Of a DNA stretch of 64,000 bases, positions 22,950 to 31,107 are shown piece by piece. Position 1 is the stretch's first letter. Every line of letters begins with the position of its first letter. The notes beneath the pieces are model-generated. The model searched no databases. It was not told the origin of the DNA and saw only the letters and a list, made by a program, of their open reading frames with translations. The stretch spans positions 383,159,348 to 383,223,347 of the forward strand of contig NC_064614.1 in assembly GCF_023898315.1 (NCBI RefSeq). Reading direction: 5' to 3'. The position numbers and the translations under genes were made by a program. This DNA is from Schistocerca nitens (lineage: Eukaryota > Arthropoda > Insecta > Orthoptera > Acrididae).

Positions 22950-24244
22950 TCAATGCGTGTACCTGTGCTCTGTCATTTTCAAATACCTTAGATTTTTTTT
23001 TGCACATACAAATTGCTTATAATCAACGTTCTCGTCACTGAATGTGTGAACAGATTCACGATTGCATAAGAATCTGTTTGTCTGTGTCACTTCGGATTTT
23101 AAGTCGCGTAGTCTCTGTAAATCATCCAAGTTATACTGGCTGTACGAGCGTGAGAAATGTTCGGAATGTGGCGTATGCTGTGCCGTGTTAGAGGCTAAAA
23201 CATTTTGCATTTCTGTTACTTTAATACGTTCCTCAATTTGGTTGTTCTGTTGTTCACATTTCTTATTGACTTCCGTATCCACAATGTGTGAAAGTTCTGG
23301 TGACTTTAAATTAAACTCGTTGCGTAACTGTGTTGCGTTTTTAGGACATTGTTCAGCGACTGCACTAATTTCATCTCTAACTGATTCTGTTGTGGCTGCA
23401 TGTGTATTATTTAGTTCTTGTGCAACAGATGTAATTTCTTCATTACTGTTCCTAGCATGAGCCTTACTTTCTTCACATGATTGTTCTTTCGTGTCGTGAT
23501 GTTGCACGGTAACAGCTGTAATCTGTTCACTAACTTGTTTGTTCTGTTCGTTAAGGTTGTCATGTTTTTCGTTCGTCAGTTTGAAACTTTCATTAATTAG
23601 TTCATTAAGTTGTTTGAAATGGTTGTCGAAACTTTCATTAAGTTGTTTGAAATGATTGTCTAGCATTTCATTCTGCTGTTTGAAACTTTCATTAATTTGT
23701 TTGTTCTGATAGTCGTATTTTTTATCGAGTTGTAGTAATACTTCCATAATTTGATCCAAGCCAAAATTAGCGACTCTATTTTCTGTACTGTGTGATGGTG
23801 TATCTGCAATTGTCACGTTTTGTGGAACCATTTGGTTATTCTGTGATTCTTGAAAATGTTTGCCAATTGGATGTGCACTGTTAGTCACTACACCGGAATC
23901 AAATAAATCTGTCGTACTCTGATTAAACTGTTCATTTTCGTTAAAAAATTTGTCTGTTCATTACGTAAATTTTGCAAACCGGGTGTGTCAAGCTGGGCAG
24001 CGTTCATTGTAATAGAACGTCCCGCGTCATCAATTGTCGTCAAATTAACATAGGACACAATTGAATTCATTTGTTCATCATTAGGATAAAAATCATTATT
24101 AGTGGTCGGTACGCACTGATTGTCTGTAAATGGAGGATTGTCATCATTACACTGCGTGTCGCAAGTACTATCGGTCAAATTATTAGAATCGGCTATTTCA
24201 CTCATTACACATCGCGATGTACCGTTAACAGTTTTTCGCGGCAT
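22950..24244 (-). pseudogene. Gag-like region of the fossil LTR element
   Basis: Minus-strand frames directly downstream of the 5' LTR, from an ATG about 230 bp inside. The protein is polar and rich in Q, N and E. A repeated coiled-coil segment carries four to five copies of a NESFKQQNE/NDHFKQLNE-type unit. No zinc knuckle is seen. Position and composition suggest gag; sequence similarity is not decisive. Confidence 0.6.
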
Positions 24245-24477
24245 TTTTACACAAATCAGAATTATTCACAAATGAAACAAAGACAATGCAAAATGAAACA
24301 AACACAAATACAACAAAGAGCAAAAAAAATTGCCGATGATCTGTGAAAGAAAGAGTGACAAATTAGTAAAAATGCGTTGCGCCAGATGCAAACTACATTT
24401 AAGTAAATAAGAGCAGATATATGACTACTTATCAGAAGATTCCCAAAGAAATACGATCCTGGCCAGATGTCGCCAAA

Positions 24478-24775
24478 TGTAACCTCCCAGCAGAAAAATT
24501 CAAATAATTAAATGGAAATGGAGCCAAGCGTAACCTCCCCACAAAAATTAAGGAATGAAAATTGACCATAAACCAACAATAATATTAATTAAATAATGAA
24601 CCATGAACGAAATGTAACCTCCTAACAGAAATAATAATATCTGGTAAATTTTATAAGGACAGCAGCGCTGACCTTCGGCCCTATATTCTGAATAACAAAA
24701 GCAAAAATTCTTACCTCAATAAAAACTGCAACTATTTCTGCTCTTATTTATCGACACAGCTTCGTGCAATGCTGG

Positions 24776-24838
<63 letters not shown>

Positions 24839-24920
24839 TTATAAAGTAACTCTTTTAAAGAAAAGTATTCATTTCAATTTAAAGAATTTTTCCAATGCAT
24901 TAACATTGCTTCCAAGAATC

Positions 24921-24963
<43 letters not shown>

Positions 24964-25427
24964 TTGGAAGCAATGTTAATGCATTGGAAAAATTCTTTAA
25001 ATTGAAATGAATACTTCTCTTTAAAAGAGTTACTTTATAAAAAATTATTATTGGGGCATTTTTTCTGAACAAATTAAATTACAATTAACATACATTAGTA
25101 AATATGCGCAAGACTGCTTCTTTACCTTCTACAACAATACTCATCCTCCAGAGTCCTGACCAGAGTCGCGACCAGAGCACACAGGCGACGCATGCCGACT
25201 CCCGCAGACTACTACCGTCCACTCGCTACTAAAGTCGACCGACTACTACTGTATCCGACTGACTACTACTGCAGACTGACTTCTACTGCAGACTCGCGCA
25301 GACAAGCGCAGACTGACTTCTACTGTTGACTCGCGCAGACTAGACAAGCAACAACTAACAATAAACTACTCTCTGGTCAGAGATTCTGTCATGCCTCGCC
25401 CATCGCCGGCGAAGCATACACCTTACA
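24478..25427 (-). repeat. 5' LTR of the fossil Gypsy-like element
   Basis: Partner of 15507-16418. It contains (TA)n at about 24778-24833 and 24923-24960. Around these are 86-bp inverted arms (24834-24919 and 24961-25046) that are not duplicated in the other LTR. Confidence 0.92.
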
Positions 25428-25472
25428 ACGCGGCTTTTTACAATGGCTTACATCAGTTTACAGCTTGAACAT

Positions 25473-25870
25473 TTAGCTATTTTTCGACATAGTCACCGTT
25501 TCTGTCGATGCATTTTTATCACGCTGTGGCAGTTTTTGCATGTCCATGTCATACCAGCTCGCCGCCATGCTGTTCAGAAAGTTATGAACCTCTTCTTTCA
25601 CCTCGTCGTCGGAGCTGAATTGCTTTCCGGCCAAATGTTCTTTTAATCTAGGGAACAGGCGATAGTCACTGGGCGCCAAGTCAGGACTGTAGGGTGGGTG
25701 GGTGATTATGTTCCTCAAAAACTGTTGCAGGAGAGCAACGGTTTGCCGAGCGATGTGTGGGCGAGCGTTGTCATGTAGAATGTGTACGCCCTTGCTCAAC
25801 ATTCCTCTTCTCCGGAACTGAATTGCCCGTTTGAGTTTTTTCAGAGTCTCACAGTACCTGTCAGAGTTAA
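25473..25870 (-). pseudogene. Mariner transposase, C-terminal half
   Basis: Minus-strand frame with VHILHDNARPHIARQ and HPPYSPDLAPSDYRLF. These are the second and third catalytic aspartates of mariner, 34 residues apart by my count (DD34D). The N-terminal DNA-binding part and the first aspartate are not encoded in what remains, and the C terminus is frameshifted near 25480. Only a relic. Confidence 0.88.
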
Positions 25871-25886
25871 TTGTGGTCCCAGCGAT

Positions 25887-26112
25887 TCAGCTTCGACGAC
25901 GAGGTGAAAGAACAGCATGGCGGCGATCTGGTATGGTCTTGGGCATACAAAAACTGCCATAGCGTCTACAAAAATGCATCGACAGCAATGGTGATTATGT
26001 CGAAAAATAGCTAAATGTTCAAGCTGTAAACTGATGTAAACCGTTGTATAAATAAACGGGTCTATGTACTTATAAAAAAAAATAGGACACCTTACTTTTG
26101 GGGTTACCCTCG
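25887..26112. repeat. Inverted duplicate of the mariner 3' end
   Basis: Reading the opposite strand of 25887-26055 gives the same sequence as 25435-25624, including TTACATCAGTTTACAGCTTG and the CGCCGCCATGCTGTTC segment. A short deletion lies near its inner end. With the TIRs, the mariner now has arms of over 200 bp. Confidence 0.88.
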
Positions 26113-26203
26113 TATCATCTTTGAGATGTAGAAACACGCCTATCAACTTTTGTTTATATTGCACAAATCTTTCTTAGTGTCGCGATTTTTTTTGGTCAGT
26201 ATA

Positions 26204-26500
26204 CTTATCGCATTAACACATCTGTGAAGCAATCAGACGATTTTAGGTGGTTCATACACGGGAATTCGATTGTTTAAAGGATCATGTGTTTACTTGTAGC
26301 CTACTCAAGATTTTAGAAATTCATACTCGACTCAATCAGTTGTTCATTGACTGACATCAAGCACAACAGTGTAGGTGGTTGATTTGGACGCAGGCACGTG
26401 GCGTGCACCTTTCACGAACAGTTGCGTTTAGTCACATGTCAGAAAGGTGGCGGAGGGGGGGCGGGGGTTTATGCTCGTATACGACGCATTACACTATCAA
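26204..26500. other. Unassigned spacer
   Basis: Sequence between the nested elements and the Harbinger element, with a G-run near 26450-26465. Nothing recognised. Confidence 0.35.
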
Positions 26501-26756
26501 ATTACACTATTACACTATCAAATTTCTTTGTCAAAAATCTTTGTCCAATATCTTTGTCAAAGATATTTGATAGTGTAATAGGGAACTTTGTCAAATGTCG
26601 TCCAATATTTGATCAAATCTAGTGCCTCGCTGCAGATTTGATCAAAGAAGTCGCTTGTCTTCCGTTCACTGCAATGTGACATGTTACCACATGGAGCGCT
26701 AGCATCGCTGCATTCTGTCGTCTGTAGTGTTTTTATAAACATTGCCGGTAAAAACA

Positions 26757-26869
26757 ATTGGTGTGTGCCGACAACTACAAAATTAATAGAGATGTATGAA
26801 GCTGATGAGGCGCTTTACAACGTGAGGCACGCTGAATACAAAAATAGATTACAAAGATTGGAGACCTGA
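26757..26869 (+). pseudogene. Harbinger MADF/Myb-like protein, fragment
   Basis: The segment NNWCVPTTTKLIEMYEADEA, followed by LYNVRHAEYKNRLQRLE, matches the start of MADF/SANT-type DNA-binding proteins, the known second gene of Harbinger elements. It stops at the CCTAA junction, so the rest is lost. The upstream ATG at 26681 is not a convincing start. Confidence 0.65.
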
Positions 26870-26875
26870 CCTAAC

Positions 26876-27220
26876 CTAACCTAACCCTCTCCTGTAATGT
26901 GTTACAGTGAGCCTGTCTTCTGCAGATGTAGCCGTTCTTAAGTGAATATTGTTCTTTGTGATATGAGGATACACTTCATTGAGCATATACAGAAAAGTAT
27001 GCTCATCCATTCTTAAGTAATTGATGTACGACTTGACGTCCGCCACTATAAGCTCACGTAACAAGTTTTGTTGAATGCTTTTATCGTGTTGTCGTAAAAC
27101 CCACGGCTTCACCCAGGTATGTTTCCTTTTTTTCCCCCGCTTCTTTTCCGCATGTGCACACAGTGCAATTGTGGTACATGCAACTGCTGCGGTTAATAAC
27201 AAGTTGTTGTTGTCAGCCAT
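26876..27220 (-). pseudogene. Harbinger transposase (HARBI1-like), N-terminal fragment
   Basis: An ATG-initiated frame of 114 codons with an N-terminal hydrophobic stretch, a KKRGKKRKHTWVKPWVLRQ basic segment and INYLRMDEHTFLYMLNEVYP, typical of the N terminus of PIF/Harbinger nucleases. The catalytic DDE part is missing because of the internal deletion. It would be non-functional as a transposase. Confidence 0.8.
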
Positions 27221-27357
27221 CTTGAACTTAAGACGAAAAATATGACAGTGTAATACCCTTCTAGCGCTACGTCAAAGATCTTCGTCAAATATATTTAACG
27301 GAATATTTGATTACATCTTGGATCAAATCTTTGACAAAGAAATTTGACAGTGTAATA

Positions 27358-27525
27358 CCGGCCTTGCAGCCCGGCTGTCACGCCGCTTTACATCTGCCTG
27401 AGCAATGGCGCGGCGCCTGGTCCAACAGGGCAAGGTGAGCGCGTCCTTGCCAGCTGCCCCCTCCCCTCCCCGCCCTTCCTAGCCTGTGGCGGCTGGCAGC
27501 AGACGCGCACGTCCACAGTTCTGCT
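27358..27525 (+). promoter_or_regulatory. GC-rich 5' leader and promoter region of the esterase gene
   Basis: Only about 170 bp lie between the Harbinger end and the start codon. The stretch is GC-rich and CpG-containing, unlike the AT-rich surroundings. No TATA box is seen; an initiator-type promoter is possible. The transcription start may lie further upstream, within the transposon. Confidence 0.4.
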
Positions 27526-27744
27526 ATGTCGCCCGCCATGTCGCGCTGCTGCCTTTCCGTGTTGCTGCTGCTGCTGCTGCTGCCGCTGCTGAAGGCTGCG
27601 GCCGCTTCCTCGGCGCGGCCCGTGGTGCAGGTTGAACAGGGCGCTCTACGCGGCGTCACCTTGCGATCATCCTCTGGCCGTCCCTTCTTCGCCTTCCGAG
27701 GCGTACCCTACGCCCGCCCTCCCGTCGGCAAGCTACGCTTCCAG
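27526..27744 (+). CDS. Carboxylesterase, first coding exon
   Basis: Carboxyl/cholinesterase-family alpha/beta hydrolase, which cleaves carboxylic esters (detoxification, hormone or pheromone turnover) and is usually secreted. Seventy-three codons. The start at MSPAMSRCC is followed by a leucine-rich signal peptide (residues about 8-27), with cleavage probably in the AAAASS region. The mature start follows: PVVQVEQGALRGVTLRS, then GRPFFAFRGVPYARPPVGKL and RFQ. These are the conserved N-terminal blocks of insect esterases. After RFQ comes CAG|GTATTC, a splice donor in phase 0. The catalytic serine, glutamate and histidine would be in later exons, not found here. An ATG four codons downstream is an alternative start. 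Which esterase clade it is cannot be told from this exon. Confidence 0.85.
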
Positions 27745-27869
27745 GTATTCTAGTCCCTTTCCGGCACTATTTTTGTAGCACTATAAGTAGCGGCAGCGGC
27801 GAGAGTGAGGCGGGAAGAAAGCCAGTCTGCACTCCGTTCGCATTCCGGGGGGAGGGGGAAGTCATTTCC

Positions 27870-28279
27870 GATGTGGAAACGGTGCTTCCGGATGCAGGGT
27901 GCAACCAACTGCAGGTGGTGGCTCATGTCGGTACCAATGACGTGTGTCGCTTTGGATCGGAGCAGATTCTGTCTGGTTTCGGGCGGCTAGCGGAAATGGT
28001 AAAGACTGCCAGTCTTGCTTCCGAGATTAAGACGGACTCACCATCTGCAGCATCGTCGATAGAACCGACTGTGGTCCTTTGGTGCAGAGTCGAGTGGAGG
28101 GTCTGAATCAGAGGCTCAGGCGGTTATGTGACCGCGTAGGTTGCAGATTCCTTGTCTTGAGCCATCGGGTGGTGCGTTTCCGGGTTCCGCTTAATAGGTC
28201 AGAAGTCCACTACACACAGGAGGCGGCTACACGGGTAGCGGGGGCTGTGTGGAAGGGACTGGGCGCTTTTTTGGGTTAG
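27870..28279 (+). pseudogene. CR1 ORF1 with SGNH/esterase-like domain
   Basis: Frames at 27873-28106 and 28079-28279 read QVVAHVGTNDVCRFGSEQI and, later, LNRSEVHYTQEAATRVAGAV. The first is the GTND block and the second stands where the family has its D.H block of SGNH hydrolase-like domains, known from ORF1 of CR1-group LINEs. The frame shifts near 28100. In autonomous elements this protein accompanies the RNA; here it is a relic. Confidence 0.65.
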
Positions 28280-28329
28280 AAGGTCTCAGGGAACCACAGA
28301 AGGGGCGTTCGTCTAAAACTTGGCAGGTA

Positions 28330-29072
28330 AAACACAGTAAGGTAGTTGTAGAAACGATTGGTATTGTAGTTGTAAATTGTCGTAGCTGTGTTGGGAAAGA
28401 ACCAGAGCTCCAAGCCCTAATAGAAAGCACTGAAGTTCAAATAGTTGTAGGTACAGAGAGCTGGCTAAAGCCGGAAATAAGTTCATCCGAAATTTTTTCA
28501 AACGATCTAACAGTGTTCGGAAAGGATAGATTTAATACAGTTGGTGGTGTAATATTTATTGCTTGCAGAGGTAGTTTGCCTTGTAGCGAAATTGAAGTAG
28601 ATAGTTCGTGTGAAATAGTATGGGAAGAGGTTATACCTGACAATCGGACTAAACTATTAATTGGATCGTTTTACCGACCCTCCGACTCAGGAGATATAGT
28701 TGCTGAACAGTTCAAAGAAAACTTGAGTCTCATTTCAAATAAGTACCCCGCTCATACAATTATAGTCGGTGGTGACTTTAATCTACCCTCAATATGCTGG
28801 AAAAATTATACTTTAAAGCCGGCGGCAGGCATAAAACGTCATCCGAAATTGTACTGAATGCTTTCTCAGAAAATTATTTTGAACAATTAGTTCATGAGCC
28901 CACTCGAAGCATACTTGACCTTTTAGCAACAAATAATCCTGGACAATTAGTGAGACAAATAGTGAGTATTGTGACGAATACAGGGATTAGCGACTACAAG
29001 GCAGTTGCTGCTAGGCTGAATACCGTAACACCTATAACCATCAAAAAGAAACGCAAAGTATATCTATTTTAA
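28330..29072 (+). pseudogene. CR1 endonuclease region
   Basis: APE-type endonuclease: VNCRSCVGKEPELQALI, VVGTESWLKPEI (the catalytic-glutamate block), LLIGSFYRPSDSG and IIVGGDFNLPSICW. The frame is lost at about 28855 and continues in another with LVHEPTRSILDLLATNN and VTNTGISDYKAV, the end of the domain. It nicks the target DNA in active elements. Confidence 0.8.
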
Positions 29073-29571
29073 GAAGCTGATACAAATGCTCTTAACGCCT
29101 TTTTAACAGACAGTCTTCACTCCTTCCTATCTGATCATGTAAGTGTAGAAAAGTTGTGGAATGTTTTCAAAGAGATAGTAACGACAGCAATTGAGAGATA
29201 TATACCACATAAATTAATTTGTGATGGTACTGATCCCCCATGGTACACAAAGCGGGTCAGATCGTTGTTGCACAAGCAATGAAAAAAGCATGTCAAATTT
29301 AAAAGAACGCAAAATCCCCTAGATAGGCAAAGTGTTACAGAAGTTCGAAATATGGCGCGTACTTCAGTGCGAGATGCTTTTAATAATTTCCACAACGAAA
29401 TTCTGTCTCGAAATCTGGCAGAAAACCCAAAGAGATTCTAGTCATACATAAAGCACACCAGCGGCAAGACGCAATCAATACCTTCACTGCGCGATAACAA
29501 CGGTGAAGTCACTAGTGACAGTGCTACTAGAGCAGAGTTATTAAACACGGTTTTCTGAAACTCCTTCACCA

Positions 29572-29823
29572 CCGAGCGAGGTGACGCAGTGGAGTGGAGT
29601 GGACACTGGAGTCGCATTCGGGAGGACGACGGTTCAATCCCGTCTCCGGCCATCCTGATTTAGGTTTTCCGTGATTTCCCTAAATCGTTTCAGGCAAATG
29701 CCGGGATGGTTCCTTTGAAAGGGCACGGCCGATTTCCTTCCCAATCCTTCCCTAACCCGAGCTTGCGTTCCGTCTCTAATGACCTCGTTGTCGACGGGAC
29801 GTTAAACACTAACCACCACCACC
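29572..29823 (+). mobile_element. SINE2 (second SINE family)
   Basis: The tRNA-like head (A-box GGTGACGCAGTGG, B-box GGTTCAATCCC) is followed by a body ending in (ACC)n. Target duplication ACTCCTTCACCA lies at 29560-29571 and 29824-29835, inside the CR1 LINE. It is unrelated in its body to SINE-A. Confidence 0.93.
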
Positions 29824-30157
29824 ACTCCTTCACCAAAGAAGACGAAGTAAATATTCCTGAATTCCAATCAAGAACAACTGCCAAGATGAGAAACATAGAA
29901 GTAGATATGCTCGGAGTAACGAAGCAGCATAAATCACTTAATAAAGCAAGGCCTCCTGTCCAGATTGCATACCACTCAGGTTCCTCTCAGAGTATGCTGA
30001 CAAAATAGCTCCATATTTAGCAATTATATACAACCACTCGCTCACAGAAAGATCCGTACCTAAAGACTGGAGCCGGCCGGAGTGGCCGCGCGGGTCTAGG
30101 CGCTACAGTCTGGAGCCGAGCGACCGCTACGGTCGCAGGTTCGAATCCTGCCTCGGG

Positions 30158-30358
30158 GGACGACGGTTCAATCCCGTCTCCGGCCATCCTGATTTAGGTT
30201 TTCCGTGATTTCCCTAAATCGTTTCAGGCAAATGCCGGGATGGTTCCTTTGAAAGGGCACGGCCGATTTCCTTCCCAATCCTTCCCTAACCCGAGCTTGC
30301 GCTCCGTCTCTAATGACCTCGTTGTCGACGGGACGTTAAACACTAACCACCACCACCA
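30158..30358 (+). mobile_element. SINE2, 5'-truncated, within SINE-A
   Basis: Starts at GGACGACGGTTC, inside the tRNA-like head, so it lacks the A-box. It ends in (ACC)n. Target duplication CCTGCCTCGGG lies at 30147-30157 and 30359-30369 and is SINE-A sequence. Nearly identical to 29572-29823 over the shared part. Confidence 0.92.
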
Positions 30359-30394
30359 CCTGCCTCGGGCATGGATGTGTGTGATGTCCTTAGT

Positions 30395-30533
30395 GTGGGT
30401 GAACAAGTGTACTGTATCCTACTTCCTTTGTTTTCGGGTTGCATTTCCTTAGGATTCTGCCAATGAATCTCAGTCTGGCATCTGCTTTGCCGACGATCAA
30501 CTTTATATGATCATTCCATTTTAAATCACTCCT
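30395..30533 (-). repeat. 139-bp internal CR1 fragment patched into the SINE
   Basis: Matches 31557-31695 over its whole length with one mismatch by eye. It has neither end of a LINE and no target duplication. It lies in the same orientation as the source copy at 31108-32180. Confidence 0.93.
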
Positions 30534-31107
30534 CAGAAGTTAAGTCGCATAGTGCTCAGAGCCATTTTGAGTCAAAGAGTGGAAAATTGCTCATGTCATA
30601 CCAATACCCAAAAAGAGAAGTAGGAGTAATCCGTTGAATTACAGGCCTATACCACTAACGTCGATTTGCAGTAGCGTTTTGGAACATATACTGTATTCGA
30701 ACATTATGAAGTACCTCTAAGAAAACGATTTATTGACACATAGTCAGCACGGATTCAGAAAATATCGTTCTTGTGAAACACAACTAGTTCTTTATACTCA
30801 TAAAGTAGTAAGTGCTATCGATAGGGGATGTCAAATTGATTACATATTTTTAGATCCAGAAGGCTTTCGACACCGTTCCTCACAAGCGTCTTTTAACCAA
30901 ACTGCGTGCCTACGGAGTATAGCCTCAGTTGTGCGACTGGATTCGTGATTTCCTGTCAGAAAGGTCAGAGTTCGTATTAATAGACGGAAAGTCATCGAGT
31001 AAAACAGAAGTAATATCCGGCGTTCCCCAAGGAAGAGCTATAGGCCCTCTATTGTTCCTGGTCTGTATTAACGACATAGGAGACAATCTGAGTAACCGTC
31101 TTTGATT

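Larger units (their letters stand above)
15507..25427 (-). mobile_element. Gypsy-like LTR retroelement, fossil
   Basis: An old virus-like copy on the minus strand. It has two long terminal repeats with TG...CA ends, a 4-bp target duplication ACGC (15503-15506 and 25428-25431), a gag-like region, RNase H-like and integrase-like regions in Gypsy order, and a long repeat-rich 3' part. A TGGCGACATCTGG-like stretch next to the 5' LTR is a candidate primer-binding site, and AGTGGAGGG before the 3' LTR is a candidate polypurine tract. It is broken, with several breaks plus an inserted SINE. The LTRs differ little outside their TA tracts, so it is probably fairly young. Confidence 0.93.
15313..25434 (-). 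mobile_element. SINE-B inserted in the mariner, split by the LTR element
   Basis: The body and head lie at 15313-15506, and the last few bases of the head (GGC) reappear at 25432-25434. The head reads as a tRNA on the minus strand with B-box GGTTCGAGTCC. Target duplication of the SINE is TACAATG, at 15306-15312 and 25439-25445, with similar T-rich flanks. It matches the SINE-B copy at 36722-36929, which confirms the missing end. Confidence 0.9.
15244..26112 (-). mobile_element. Mariner deletion derivative, inserted in the Tc1
   Basis: TA lies at 15242-15243 and 26113-26114. The ends CGAGGGTAATCCCGAAAGTA and its mirror GGGGTTACCCTCG are mariner-type. Own sequence is 15244-15312 and 25435-26112, under 750 bp in all. 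The transposase C-terminal half is on the minus strand. The right third is an inverted duplicate of the left end rather than the expected 5' half, so the DNA-binding domain is gone. Confidence 0.92.
13218..26201 (-). mobile_element. Tc1-like transposon, outermost shell of a five-level nest
   Basis: TA lies at 13216-13217 and 26202-26203. The left end CACTGATGGAAAAAATTTCG mirrors the right end TACTGACCAAAAAAAATCGC. Element sequence occupies 13218-13480, 14227-15241 and 26115-26201; the rest is inserted DNA. A decayed minus-strand transposase lies at about 14270-15100: GVMVRSEISYENGSALVVI, then DNARPHVSV and WPARSVDRSPVEHV. By count 32 residues again separate D and E. A duplicated 54-bp stretch near 14684-14769 and several frame breaks mark it as old. 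Confidence 0.9.
26508..27357. mobile_element. PIF/Harbinger deletion derivative
   Basis: Terminal inverted repeats TATTACACTATCAAATTTC (26508) and its mirror GAAATTTGACAGTGTAATA (to 27357). The two genes of a Harbinger element are both present as fragments, pointing at each other: a Myb/MADF-like gene from the left and a transposase from the right. They meet near 26870-26885 at a short CCTAA repeat, so the middle is deleted. The left TIR is followed by its own inverted copy (26511-26580). The target duplication could not be fixed. Confidence 0.82.
30072..30573 (+). mobile_element. SINE-A mosaic carrying a SINE2 and a CR1 patch
   Basis: The head (B-box GGTTCGAATCC) and the final body (GTGCTCAGAGCCATTT) are SINE-A. 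The flanks AAAGACTGGA (30062-30071) and AAAGAGTGGA (30574-30583) are the target duplication with one mismatch. Inside sit a SINE2 fragment (30158-30358) and a 139-bp CR1 piece (30395-30533) that replaces about 46 bp of the SINE body. Confidence 0.88.

Noticed and set aside
23062-23460. 132-codon plus-strand open frame inside the fossil LTR element
   Set aside because: Antisense to the gag-like coiled-coil repeats.
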